The notes: generated by a model from the letters alone, not told the origin. DNA of 64,000 nt from Sipunculus nudus (GCA_026874595.1 CM049313.1:43678659-43742658); one strand, 5' to 3'. Positions 23,895 to 36,681 are shown, numbered from the stretch's first letter. Numbers and translations are program-made.

Positions 23895-23920
23895 CCGCCA
23901 CCGCCGCCGCCGCCGCCGCG
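23895..23920. repeat. (CCG)n trinucleotide repeat
   Basis: CCGCCACC followed by five or more CCG units. Reading frames across it give poly-Pro (+) or poly-Gly/Arg (-) and are not credible genes. Confidence 0.9.
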
Positions 23921-24069
23921 TTCGTTTCCGGAGAACTCCTCTGACACTACTGGATGGATTTTTCTGAAACTTACACAAATTATCGGGTCACATGTGAACT
24001 GGTGCGTAACCAAGTGGCCTTGACCTCTGACCTTTCCTCTCTGCTCAGCGTCCGTTTGTGCGTCTGTTT

Positions 24070-24560
24070 CCACACATAAACCCACATATCTCGGGAACCG
24101 TTTGACCAATCAGGAAAAACATTTTACACAAATGTAGCCCTTGGATAGCTTTATAACACACAAAAATGGTGGCGCCACCTGCTGCCATTTTTGCACAGTG
24201 TCCATCTGTTTGTCTGCCTTGGGTTAAAATCACTCATATCTCTGCAGTGGTTTGACCAAATTACCTGAAATTTGGCATGCGTATACATCCTGCATAGTTT
24301 TATCGATTTTATGACAGGTGGCGCCACCTACATTCACGTTCACGCTGTAGACATCCATGCTTATATCTCCGGACTCGTCAACCAATCAGGAAAAATTTTT
24401 TTACACAAAAGTAGCCCTTGGATAGCTTTATAACATACACAAAAATTGTGGCGCGACCTGCAGCCATTTTTGCACAGCGTCCATCTGTTTGTCTGCTGTG
24501 GGATAAAATCACTCAAAGCTCTGCAGTGGTTTGACTTTTCCACCTGAAATTTTGCATGTG
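24070..24560. repeat. Two tandem copies (about 288-bp period) of a GGTGGCGCCACC-containing repeat
   Basis: Blocks ACCAATCAGGAAAAA, TAGCCCTTGGATAGCTTTAT, GCCATTTTTGCACAG and CTCTGCAGTGGTTTGAC occur in the same order about 288 bp apart (for example near 24102 and 24390). The outer inverted-repeat transposon at 24566 is inserted at the end of the second copy. Confidence 0.8.
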
Positions 24561-25269
24561 TATATGTCACAGGCGAAATTAGAATCCAGGCGGATTTAAA
24601 ATCTGCCTAGGAGAGATTGAAATTTTGATTTCGCTTAGGCGAGATTAAAATTTCAATCTCGCCTAGGAGGATTTAAAATCTGCCTAGGCGAGATTGAAAT
24701 TCTGATTCCGCCAAGGCGAAATTAAGATCCTGTTATGATTATATGTAGGATTTCAATCTCGCCTAGGCGGATTTAAAATCACATTTGGTGAGGAGAGATT
24801 AAACTGTTGAGAATTGTATATCTAAACATCTTAATGCACAGGACTATTATACGAATTTAAGATCTGCCCCGGCCAACAAGACGGAAATTTTGATTTTGCT
24901 TTGTTTTAAGTGTAAGTCTTACAGAAAGTATGGATTCTGAAAGATTAGTTTATTAAGAACACTATATCTTAATGATCATAAAAATAAATGGATTTTATAA
25001 TCACTGATGCTAAAGAATGCTCAACAGAAGTGATGGAGTCTTTTCTCACAGGTGGGTAAAATTTAAAAAAAAATACAGGAATATTTTCAGTCTGATTTTT
25101 TCAGGTTTCAGTATTTATTTTTTGCCTTGGCAAATAACATTAAATTTTGGCTTTTTATTAGCTGAAAGGGGCAAGGAAGATACAGGTATTTGACTATTTT
25201 ATTTATTTATATTGCTTATGGTGCATACTGCATATTTTAGATTGTGATTACCATATAGTTATTGAATTG

Positions 25270-27968
25270 CATAGGCGTAGCTCCCGGGGGGGGGGGGGGT
25301 ATATATATACCCCCCAATATTTGACAAGGGGGGTATGGCCCATTGTATTATATCCCCCAATGTTTTGACTGTGTGTAGAAAAAAATGGGGATTTTTAGTT
25401 TTTTCACACTGAAAACCCCTGTCAGAGAATTCATAATTAAAATGGGATGTCTTCAGTTTTTGCTATCAAAATGCTTGGATTTTAAACAGTGGAAGAGGAA
25501 AACCCACAAATATGCTGAAAAAAACATAAATCAATAAGTTACCACATTATTCTCCTTTGGCTTAACAGCGCCTTTGCCTGAACTAAATCAAAGAACGAAA
25601 CCAATTATTTTGTAAATCTTTTAACCCTTTGGATGCCGGTGATCATTATCATAGACAAGTTGTAAACCAATCATCTAATAAGCAAACAAATAATCACATG
25701 CTTTACAAGATCATAAGTAGAAAAAATCTGCTTACTTAATTATTGTAGCATATTTCTTCCTAGGATATTTATTCAACAAATTAAAAAAATGACTCAATGT
25801 ATACAACTTCACAAAACATCCTCCTTTTGTTAATATTCATCTGCTTGAACTGGAAGAATGAATTTAACAAACTGAAAAGTTAACATCAATTGCCCATAAT
25901 TCAAATAGGTTTCCTAATGAGATTTCTTAGATAATATGGAATTGATGTGAAAAATCTTGATACTAGAAATATTTTGCAATGTCTAATGGGTTTACCAAAA
26001 ATGAGAAATAGCATAATTTTGGTGACAGAATTATTTGGATAGCATAGGAATTATCTGGTACCAATAGGCTAAGGTATGCACCTCTGTCCTCAGATTTCGT
26101 ACCTACAACAAGTCACATTTACACACTTAAGGGTTGTGTACACTGACATCAGTTATTTTATGTAAAATCGAAGCATTTTTAAGTATGATAGGTATACATA
26201 TGCTGACTTACTTTTAATGAGGAACTTATTGGTCGCGAAAAACTCACGATATAGCAAGGAACTTTTTCAACTTTGTATCGTTCTGTTAATTTGAAAAAAT
26301 ATCCAGAGTGACACATCCGGGCCAAGGTAAGTAAAAGAAAGTTTTCTTTATCTAAGTAAAGTTAAAATTTGGGTTGAAGCTAATAATATCAAATCCAGAA
26401 AAAGATGGAAAATTTGTACTCACTTTTAGTGATGTTAGTGAGAAGGTCAGAAAAAAAGTCGCTTAGCGTCAAGCGACTTGGTAGTATAACATGGGCTTCA
26501 CATGCGCATTATATCGCATTCCATGAAGTTTCGCAGCGTGCAGGTTTGTGCAGGCACGCAAACGGTAGGCTTAAATTTCTACTGGGGGAAAAATTAGGCT
26601 TACCTCCTAGGCCTAGCTAGATAATTTGGTTTGGCCGAAATTATTCTGAACGAGTAGCTGTGGCGACTGCTATCAATCACCATACAGAATAGCTCAGGAA
26701 AGGAATTATTTCAGGGAGTTGGAGGCAGGCCTATAGGCCTATTATATGCATGGTAAATATGGACAGATTCTTGGGTCACAATAAGTCATGTAGCCCTTTA
26801 CCCGAGAGAAAATCTAATGCATTGGGTATTCATTTCACTTTTAATACACCATAGGAAAGGTTTCATAAGATGTAGGCCTATGTGTAAAAGTTATAATCTC
26901 TTGTTCATTGTGTTATAGGTGCTCCTTTTATTGTGTGGAACGGGCGTAACTCGTGTAGTTGAATTCGTACTGGTTGAACTCTCGTCATGTTAGCCTTGAG
27001 TTTTCACGCCTGGTTGTGGGTCACGTGATGAGCCTGGTGTGTGGAGATCCACAGTGATGTCTTTCTAGAGAATTCCTGAAGCGCGTGTTTACTGTGATTT
27101 GGCAAGAACATATAGACTGTTCGAGAAGTGGAAGATTCCCGGTTTGGGGTGTAAAGTTATATAGGCAGACAGCAGAGCAGATTCCAGCGGACGCAGAAGC
27201 GTATGTCAGATTCTAAGACCTTATCCGACGAATGCACCAACTATACATTTTTTAAAGACTTTCTCCTGGATTTTATGCATTTGGACTTCAGATTGCTTTA
27301 TGGATGTTGCAAAAACTTTCCACAGGACTGTCATTCTCTGAGAGTTTACAGTTAAAGGACTCGAGGTACTGTACCATTATCTTTCTGTGTGATTGTAATG
27401 ACTTGTTGCTATAACGCTGTTTTACTGTATAATTGTATTGATTTAGTGTATTGTATTGTTAGGGTTGTTTTAGGAATAAATTATAGTTATTTGTTAACAA
27501 AAAAAAAAAAAAAACCCACTGACTTCTTTATTCATTCCCCTAGACATTTCCCGCTGCCTAGTGTTACAGAATCTGATTTTTTTATCTCCATTTTTATCTC
27601 ATTGCTGCTTTTTAATGTTTCTAACTCTATGAAGCCATGTTTATGCCAATGGGAATAAGAACAAAGCAAAAAGGGCACTAAGAGGCTTATCGTTCGTATT
27701 TGAGCTGATGTATTTAAAAGTATGAAAATAAGGTAAGTAAATTAATGCTGTAAAATATTATTTCATTATCCTACAAAGATGTCATATTCAATGGTAACTC
27801 GTACGTTCATTTTAATCAAAATTTCATTTAAAGTATTCATCAAATTGCACCAATTCACTTTGAAAAAAAAAAACAAAAAAACTTCCAGTTTCTGAGGGGG
27901 GAACTCCCCCCTCAGACACCCCCCTGTAGCGCATACCCCCCAATGAAAAAAACTTTTATACGCCACTG
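25270..27968. mobile_element. hAT-like element (2.7 kb) nested in the 24.6-29.1 kb transposon
   Basis: Left end CATAGGCGTAGC and right end read inward CAGTGGCGTA agree at 8 of 10 positions and fit the CA-G-GGCG start of hAT elements. Flanks TTGAATTG (25262-25269) and TGGAATTG (27969-27976) are an 8-bp target duplication with one mismatch. G-rich runs follow the left end and C-rich runs precede the right. No transposase ORF is present. Confidence 0.72.
26920..27514 (+). mobile_element. Retrocopy-like polyadenylated segment inside the hAT-like element
   Basis: AATAAA at 27475-27480 is followed 18 nt later by a run of 16 A (27499-27514), the spacing expected of a reverse-transcribed polyadenylated RNA. 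The upstream ~550 bp is richer in G/C than its surroundings and has no long ORF. The 5' end and target duplication were not found, so the boundary at 26920 is a guess. It could instead be the 3' part of a captured exon or retroelement. Confidence 0.5.
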
Positions 27969-29097
27969 TGGAATTGTTTAATGTTAAATATAATATAAGA
28001 GTATCTTTTTATACATGTGTTCTTGTTTGTTACTCTCAGAATATACATTTCCTAGTCTGTTTAATTCCCTCATTTATTTATGGATTAATATCTATAATTT
28101 TTCACAGCTTCTCAAGGTTCTGAGGCTCAATGTTCTTGTGTCCACTTAAAAGAAATAGGGAAAAAAAATACAACTTAATTATAAGGTTGAGATATTCTTA
28201 AGTAGACTAGTGTATTTCAGGATATTTTAAAATAAAATGTGTCTCTTGGTAACATCTAAACTAAAATATTCAGATATTTTCATGTAAACTAGTGTATTTA
28301 AGGATATCCCAAAGTGAACTGGTTGACTTCTGGATATCCCAATGTGAACTAGTGTACATTGGAATATTCCCATCTTGTACATTAACATATTTCGTGTTTT
28401 TTTGTCAGTCTGCTAAAATGAAATTGCTATTAAAAAATGTTAAAATATAAAAAGACTACCCCAGTAAATTTTAACCCACGAGTGTATTTATTCAGAATTT
28501 ATTTTAAGCTCAAGTAACTTGTTTTAGTCACTAATTTTATAATGATATCATTAAATATTAAGATTATACTTTTTAAGATAGATATTATTATGAAACAATC
28601 AGCATGATCAAACCAAATAATTGAATGAAGCAGATTAAAAGCTAGGATTTTAATATGGCTTAGGTGAAATCAGAATTTCAATCTCGCCTAGGCAGATTTA
28701 AAATGCACCTAGGCGAGATTGAAATCTGACATATAATCATAACAGGATTTCAATCTCACCTAGGACGATTTTAAATCCATGATTAGCATGATTTTTAAAA
28801 AATCCAATGTTATCATTAAATATTAAGATCATACTTTTTAAGATAAAAGTTATTATAAAACAATCAGCAAGATTAAACCAAAAAAATTGAATGAAGCAGA
28901 TTAACAGCTAGGATTTTAATATGGCCTAGGCAAAATCAAAATTTCAATCTTGCCTAGGCAAATTTTAAATTCGCCTAGGCGAGATTGAAATCCACATACA
29001 ATCATAACAGGATTTTTATCTCGCCTAGGCAGAATCAAAATTTCAATCTCGCCTAGTCGGATTTTAAATCCGCCTGGATTCTAATTTCGCCTGTGAC

Positions 29098-29396
29098 ATA
29101 TACATCTTGGATAGTTTCTCGTTCAAATAACAGGTGGCGCCACCTTCAATTATGTTTATGTGGCAGAGATCCATTCTAATATGTAACACATGTAACTCAC
29201 TTCACCCGTCCTACTCTGATTTTGGCGGATACACGTAGTCGCTTGTCGACTACCCGTATTCTAGTTGTTCTTATTATCAAACACATATTGTAAAATTTCT
29301 ATAAAATGCTCAAATACGCATTACATAAACATATATAATGTCGCATATAAAGTTCACATCTGATACTCATCGAGCATTACAAATACATGTTTATAT
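29098..29396. other. Remnant of GGTGGCGCCACC repeat, no gene
   Basis: Continues the host repeat broken by the transposon (CTTGGATAG, then GGTGGCGCCACC at 29133-29144). A small perfect 7-bp-stem hairpin, GTAGTCG-cttgt-CGACTAC, lies near 29237. Confidence 0.6.
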
Positions 29397-29767
29397 TGTT
29401 ACGAAGACAAATTATTCAGGGGAAAATACTGGGCCGATCCGGGATTCGAACCCATGTCCGGGGTTCGAACCGCTTCGCGAACCAGTTCGGTCCGCTTTTA
29501 TGTCACCCGGTAACACAACCCTTCTTAAGAGTGTTCTACTATCAGAACAAGACTAATTATCCCTGGAGTCACACTTTGGTAAGCTTATTCCCTGGGCCAC
29601 AAAGTTAAGCGTCACGTTGGACGAACCCCAGTTTTGTTACGAAGACAAGTTGTTCAGGCGAAAACATTGGGCTGATCCCGGAATCGAACCCATGTCGTTG
29701 GCGCGCAAGTCCGGCGTACCAACCGCTTCGCTAGCAGTTCGGTCCGCTTTTATGTCACCCTGTAACA
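29397..29767 (-). mobile_element. TRIM-like miniature LTR element with tRNA-like LTRs
   Basis: Two direct repeats (29397-29515, 119 bp; 29635-29767, 133 bp), each starting TGTTAC and ending GTAACA, flank a 119-bp internal region. Flanking ATAT (29393-29396 and 29768-29771) is a 4-bp target duplication. Read on the - strand, the LTR contains an A-box-like CTAGCGAAGCGGTTGGTACG and a B-box GGGTTCGATTCC. Just inside the 5' LTR is TGGGGTTCGTCC, a primer-binding-site-like start resembling tRNA-Pro sites. The LTRs differ by an indel and substitutions, so the insertion is not recent. Confidence 0.72.
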
Positions 29768-31344
29768 ATATACTTATGTTAAAAAAATATTCAATATTTT
29801 ATGAAAAGCAAGAAAAACATTACATTTCTTTGGAGTAGGTGCATAGAGGGCTTGCCTTGAACTTTTGCATGGTGAAAATCTTGGACGGTTTTGTCTTGTA
29901 AAGAATACTGGTGGCGCCACCTCCTGCACTCATTTTATTTCTCGGGTTTTGGCATCTGTCTGCTCACCACGCTGCTGAACAATATTTATAATTCAGCGAC
30001 TAATGGACGGATTTCATAGAAATTTGACATATACATAGATGTAGGTAAGGGTCTCTTGTTGTATAGCTTTATTTGTAGAGCAAGATTTGTATCTCGTCAG
30101 CTGATAGATTGCGAAAAAGGGAGAGGGTGGTTTAAAGTGGGTATTGGCAACGTCATGGAATGCTACATGCGGCATCCGATGCAAGACCTTTCTTATTCTG
30201 TTATTAATTTACCACCATGTTTATTTATCTACATTCATTTGGATGCAGTCAACCCATAAATATTGAAATAAAATATACCAAAACGTTTATCTGAACTGGC
30301 TAATTTTATTTTATATATTGCTTGTGTACAGCCAATACATCAAAGAGATTTCTAATAATCTTAATGGAATTTTGTAAAAGGAATTACGAATTATTCAGGA
30401 AAACTTGATTGTATCCGTTCGGATGGATCAATCAAATGTTGGCGTGTATATCATTTAAGACATTGGCGGAAGTATGCGATCCGTAAGTGTTTTCTGGTGT
30501 TTAAACAGGAATTCGATATTTAACCAACACAACAGCACCCCTATTACCCTTTAAATAGAAACTGCTGTCTGCATGTATACGAAGCCTTGGCGGATGACCT
30601 TTGCTGACCCGTAGAGCAAATTCGCAGGTAACTATACCTAATATTATCCTCACGGCCGGTGCTCAAAAAAGAGACGAGAATTATTTTCCCGTACATTCAG
30701 TAGAATCCGTGAATTTTATTTGCGTATGTAAATTTAAAGACATGCACAATTAACGAAGGAGAAATTTCGGTTCCCCCTCGCCGAACTTGAAATTCAGAAC
30801 CCCGCTTCTCCTTTTTAGCAATCGGATTGTTGCAGTTTGTATAAAATCTGCCCGCATGATTAGTGCAGAGACACCATTCAGAAGCTCACGGTGAAGGACA
30901 TGCCCAGAGAGATCAATTTCATTGATAACATTTAAAGGCAAGATTATTTTTCCGCCGACATTTTGCGCGTATTTATATTTTTTTAGTAAATGTACGAAGT
31001 GTAAACTTATCTTCACCGACGATTATTGATTTATGAGGCGACACATCGTAATTTCACAAAGTTTAGTTTTATAGTTTCTGTCATTTCCAAAGGTTTAATG
31101 CACCTTGATATATCCAGGGGTGCTCCATGCACATAAGTCGTATATAACAGCCATTGACAATGGGACTTATGCGTTAGCCAATGATTTCCATTGGTTCGAA
31201 CAACGGTTATAGCCGAAGTTACCCAAATATGAGCTATGTTGATACGGTCAAACGTAAAGACCATGAGATAATTCATTTCCTAACACTTCTGAGGAACTAT
31301 GTAGAGCCATCTGGCGACAGCTGATAATTGTATATGCTTTAAAG

Positions 31345-31348
<4 letters not shown>

Positions 31349-31397
<49 letters not shown>
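31349..31397. repeat. (TA)n microsatellite
   Basis: About 24 TA dinucleotides, uninterrupted. Confidence 0.95.
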
Positions 31398-31400
<3 letters not shown>

Positions 31401-32448
31401 AAAAAAGGTTACGCATGTGGCTTGGAGGATGCTAGCAGGTTTCTTCCAACTCGGGGACTTTTTATAACATCGGAATTGTTTCAATTTAAGCCAGCAAAAC
31501 TAATATTTTGACTTATACTCGGCAAAAGTCAGCAACTGGTGTGACCTATAGGCCGCAATTTTCCTAAAAATTAATCCACCCGTCAGAACGCAGGTAATTA
31601 AGTCCGTGCGAGAACAATGATATTTCTTCTATACGGTGCAGATGTTCGATATTTGGGACGGAAAGCGACGGTGTTAATAGTTAATAGGGTCTGGACGATT
31701 CCATTGTATCAATGTAGTTATGTTCAATAGACTAAGATAAGCATTTTTACGAGGATTCTGGGGAAACTTCTAATTGCTAATTTAGGGAAAATATCAGTTT
31801 GCTAGCCGATATTTACAAGGTTATAATGGGAAACATATTTTTACGCCGTCCATATAATCAAATTAGGTTGGAAAATAACGGTTACCGTAAACGTACTGCT
31901 AAAACTGCATGTTTATAGGTGAGAATGGCTCATCTTTTTTTTTTGTGAGATCCCACTTAAAACCATGGGATGGAGTCGCTCATTACGTCGATTACGGTGT
32001 AACGATTAATCTAATATTATATACCTTTGGCCAGTTACTTGTTATCTGAGTGCATGGTTCTTAATCAAGTCCGAGCGTGTAATGTTACTATTAATCCAAT
32101 ACCCTTATCTTAATCTCTTTGTTCACACGTAATCTATCATCAGCTGAGGTCATTGTCATATATACTCATTGATATCTCTAAGTGCATGGCTCTTTACTCT
32201 CACAATGTAAACAAAGTAAGCCGCTGCTTTACATGTCGTGTTTTTATTATCACGGATGAAGGTAACTTTGTAAACTATTTATATAACGTACGGTATTGTT
32301 TACTTCTTTTGCACATTGTTATTTTTGTTAAATTATCCACAGGTCATTACCTGTACTTTAAAGCAAAGCTATGTTCTTTGGAATCTAACATTTTTCGTCA
32401 AGATTCCTGTGGGAAAAGCTTCGTAATTCAAGAAATTATAAACGCTTG

Positions 32449-32452
<4 letters not shown>

Positions 32453-32520
<68 letters not shown>
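32453..32520. repeat. (TA)n microsatellite
   Basis: About 34 TA dinucleotides, uninterrupted. Confidence 0.97.
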
Positions 32521-32523
<3 letters not shown>

Positions 32524-35500
32524 TAGCCCAATCGGATATTTTCACTCTTCCCATTTTATAACTTGCTGTACAAGAAATGTTTTAAAAAATTGCTTATAGG
32601 TTCAACTGAGCTCATAGGCGACAAGTTTGTTGCATGCATTGTACCCAAATAAAACTATTACTATTTCACACATTAACAAATTTTCCTTGGATAAGAAAGT
32701 TCAAGTAATCTTGCAGTGATGAATTCTATACACAAAATACATTTCCTTTGCATGCTTTCAATGGATAGTTTTAAATACATAGTGAAAGAAAAAGGTAAAA
32801 ACATCACATGTACGTAATGGCCTTATGCACTTAGTATAAGTTTTATTTATGTTGTTGGTCCGGCGGACTAACAGCTCTGCTCAGAGGGGTCATACCATCT
32901 ACAGCATTTATCAGATGCCGGACGGTTCTGTGGCGCCAGAAATAGGAGGTATTCAAGATTCCTGGACGCTGAGTGGTCACACTCACCGCTACGTTCCCGG
33001 ATGTGTCTGCCAGCAGACGGATACAAACACTGGCCACCAAGGTCACTTAGTGCGGAATTTTTTATCTGGCCATTTTAGCGGAATGCCGGGTTATACGATA
33101 ATAGCGGTTGAAGTATTCCGATTGTACAGTTGTACATCTCTTTTTAAAGCAATTCTTAGAAAAAGTTTAATTAGTTTTAATTTAATTAAAAGTAGCGTAT
33201 TATAAATTGATCATAGTATTCCAAAAGAAATTGTACCGCTTTCGTTTAAATTGAAGGGAGTTTTGTTATAAAAGTCAGTTGTTCGCTTTTTGTTGATTCT
33301 AGAAACCAAAGTCATGTTCTAAAGCATGCAGCATGTTGTTGCCAGTAAATTAACTTAAACGAAAGTTAATCGGATTTTTTAATTAAATGATAATTAAGGA
33401 ATTTAATTTAAGACTGAGAATTAAAGGATGGATGAATATTACTTTAGGAAAAACTCAGATTTGTTTTAGTATTCCTATGTGAGGGGGGGGGGCATCGCCG
33501 CTCCACACACGCATACATTTATGGGCTTGTTGAACTTATAGATAATAATATATAAACATGCAGGACTAAAGGATTATGTAATCACACATCACAGTTATCT
33601 AACTTATCTATAGGCCTACATCAGAACCACTTAAGTTAACTAAGATGTCTGCTTGGGACACCGACAGCTAAAATATTTCTAACTTTGCAGTGTGTGCCAT
33701 AAACCATTTATGGTTTTGTATAGATGTCCGACACGCATTGCAATTTTTGGCATCCTGTTTATTCATTAAGCGTGTCTGTGACGTCATGAACATTTAATTC
33801 CCGGTCACCATATCCGTCCAGACTAACCAGCAGACATATATTTTAAACAACCCTCTGAAGTTGTTCATTGTATGGGAGATGCAAGTCAAATACTCTCAGG
33901 GCATAAAACGAACCCAGGTGCACCCGCCGCTGTGTACTGTAAACACGGGCTATATTTAACTCTATTATCTTAACGTTCCGGGATACCGTATCCCTCCACC
34001 AACTCACTTATCTGAGGCACCCATGGGAGGGAATGTGCTCGAAAGTTACCATGGACATTGTATCATGTAAAGTTGGCAGGTTTTTGGTGATAGAGATGAC
34101 CGTGAGAGGAGATCTCGAGATACCGACTTAAAGGAAAACATACAGCAGCATAATTATAGAACAATCCTCCTTGTTACTAAAAATAGAATTTTTGGAACTT
34201 CTTCAGATTGTAACTAAAAATAAGATTCCTAGGACTTCATCACCTCTCTGACAATTCTCAGAGAATGGACATATTAAAATTTCTGGAAATAAACATGGGT
34301 CTCATTTTAATATAATAAAATGACATTTGCCGGGCGTCGTCGTTTCAGTATTTCTCAAATTCTCGTATGTAAAAGAGAAATGAAAGTGCTTGATTATAAA
34401 GTGAACATATTAGAAGACCTTTATTCAAGGTCTTGATCATATAAGCTTTTACTTTAAATGTCTTAAAAAGAGATTTATCTCAGCTTTGAGGTATGTATAG
34501 TCAGATTGACACCATTTATTGTCTCACACACAGTGTAAAAGGTTTGTATATAGGCATGATTCTTAGTTTTCAGGTCTTGGGGCATCCATGAGTTCAACCA
34601 TTCATTGGAACTTATGAAGCAGTAAATTTATCATGGGCATCCAAGGCGGATGGCCACAGATAAACGTCCTGGCAACCGAGGATAGAACAGTTAATACACA
34701 CAGTATAAACTGCATGATCTACTTCATGCAATTAGTAAAAGTTTAACGTAAAACGAGATCATGACTGTGTGTATGCGTGTCAATAAATTCCTTGATATCA
34801 ATTATGCCATATGTCAATTTTATACTTTTAGGTTTGATTTATTCTGGGTGATACCACAAATGGACGCTAACACACATGAACAAAGGTCTGTAAACTGATC
34901 TTGTTTATTATATATGCATATTTAAATTAATTCTTCACTCAGTGATATTCCCGAAGAGCAATTGCTTCGTCCACAGTTTTCGAGGCGTTGGGGGTTGGTT
35001 TCGTGTCTTCTACCTGGTAACTCTGTAATTTTCGCAAATAATTTTGTTTCCTCACAATTGAAAGGGTTGTTTTAAGATAAAAGCAAAATTTTGTGAAAAT
35101 GTTTTAAGTCAAATATGTATGCAATGACGTATGCGCCCTCTGGTGGAGATTGCTATAGACATGGCTATTGCTTTGAACATTGCCCTTTTGTCGGTGTAAA
35201 AATATATGTTAGACAAATAAAAGGTTTTCAGGCACCGCCCGCGTCAGTTTCAACCCACCGCATCAAAAGTTTTTATTTTGATTTTCATCAAAAGGGAATC
35301 TAATGCTATAGATGTTTAATGATTTTTTTGTGGGAAGACAGGGTCACTATATTCTTTTTGAATCTTTATCTAATTTTTTTTTCATTTTACTCTCATTTTT
35401 CATTGGTCAATTTTGGTCATTATATCTCTGACACTATTCAACCTAGCCCTATATTGTGAAATTTTTAGATGGACCCAGGGCGGGGATGAGGGAGTGATTC

Positions 35501-35738
35501 AAGGGACCATACACTATTCTTTCGGATCGAGATTTTTTCTCTGATTATGCATATTTGATTCATCTCAGGGACGGATCCAGGATTGGCGGGGGGGGGGGGG
35601 GGGGGTTGTGTTACTTATTAAAAAGATAAACTTATATCCTAATAACGTCGATAACTCCCAGAGGGGGTTAGCAGTCAAAATTTTCGGAAAACAGAGCAAA
35701 AAAAATCCCCTCCCCGGATCTGCACCTAACTGTGCATA

Positions 35739-35743
<5 letters not shown>

Positions 35744-35808
<65 letters not shown>
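35744..35808. repeat. (TA)n microsatellite
   Basis: About 32 TA dinucleotides, next to a G17 run at 35590 and the GGGACGGATCCAGG motif often seen at ends of invertebrate DNA transposons. Confidence 0.96.
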
Positions 35809-35810
<2 letters not shown>

Positions 35811-36228
35811 AGCTGGAAATCAGGCATTATCCACTCCTGGATCAACTCTTTGGTATATACAATCGCTGTAAAAAAATCCCCTCATTTATGAATCACGAGA
35901 AAATTATAAAACACCCATGCACGTACACAGGCAAACAGAATTTATCATGGCGTCGATGAAAAATGCATCGACATTGTGCCAAAAGAAATTTTTACACCAA
36001 TTTGCATATCTATATCCATATCCTTTTATGTTGTTTTGGCAGTACACCAATATAAAGTACAACAGCTGGTATACCTTGTATAAGCTGGCTGTACACCAAT
36101 ATAAAGTACAGCTAGTATACCTTGTATAAGCTGGCATTATGCCTTCACTATATAGGTTACAGTTTTAACGGAATACAGAAAGCGCAAAGCGGGGGAAACA
36201 TATTTGCTGTGGTTTAATTTCATTTCCA

Positions 36229-36268
36229 TGTATATATGTATATATGTATATATGTATGTATGTATGTA
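36229..36268. repeat. (TATG)n / TATATG microsatellite
   Basis: TATATG and TATG units directly abut the left end of the 36.3-kb TRIM element, hiding any target-site duplication. Confidence 0.9.
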
Positions 36269-36681
36269 TGTAACCGGACACACAAAAGCGTTCCTAATGG
36301 CCTTGCTAGTGAAGCTTGCTTTATTAGCGAAGCGGTAGAACGTCTCACTTGTGTGTCACTGGTTACGGGTTCGAACCCACATTTGGGCCTAGTCTCTATT
36401 TTCACCCGTTACAATGGTGGCAGCGGTGGGATCCGGGGAGTTGGGTGTCGCGGCATATACTGCCCTACCCAGTTCACGTGTGTGACCCCCGGGATAGATC
36501 CCACATTCTGGGGAGAGAACGTTCCCGTAGAGAGGGGTGAATGTAACCTGACACGCAAAAGCATTCCTACTGGCCTTGCTAGTGAAGCTTGCTTTATAAG
36601 CAAAGCGGTAGAACGTCTGACTTGTGTGTCACCGGTTAGGGGTTCGACCCACATTCGGGCCTGTTTCTATTTTCACCCGTT

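Larger units (their letters stand above)
24566..29097. mobile_element. Palindrome-rich inverted-repeat transposon, interrupted by a hAT-like element
   Basis: Termini GTCACAGGCGAAATTAG and CTAATTTCGCCTGTGAC are perfect inverted repeats, continuing through GAATCCAGGCGGATTT. The host repeat on each side reads gtgtATAT and ATATacatc, so the target duplication is probably ATAT. Both ends carry many copies of the near-palindrome AATCTCGCCTAGGCGAGATT (five at the left, more than six at the right). The right subterminal region is itself a tandem duplication of about 290 bp (about 28530-28790 and 28800-29060). No transposase is visible, so it is non-autonomous. About 1.8 kb without the nested insert. 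Confidence 0.8.
29768..36235. other. Intergenic, no convincing gene
   Basis: Contains one GGTGGCGCCACC site (29910-29921), TA microsatellites, G-runs near 33484 and 35588, and a GC-richer island at about 32850-33060 with overlapping short ORFs on both strands. I recognise no protein, tRNA or complete transposon apart from the elements listed separately. Confidence 0.45.

Noticed and set aside
23771-24109. Gly/Arg-rich and Pro-rich ORFs on opposite strands
   Set aside because: Produced by the CCG trinucleotide repeat.
32843-33205. Overlapping ORFs on both strands (118 and 67 codons) in a GC-richer island
   Set aside because: Neither translation resembles a known family; more likely an old insertion of unknown type. 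Not called as a gene.
35569-35733. Possible hAT MITE (CAGGGACGGATCCAGG left end, ATCTGCACCTAACTG right end)
   Set aside because: The ends match loosely and the flanks give no 8-bp duplication; interrupted by G-run and TA repeat.
36288-36400. Functional tRNA gene (B box GGGTTCGAACCC)
   Set aside because: No cloverleaf acceptor stem could be closed, and the same sequence recurs in the paired LTR; treated as a tRNA-like promoter inside the TRIM element.
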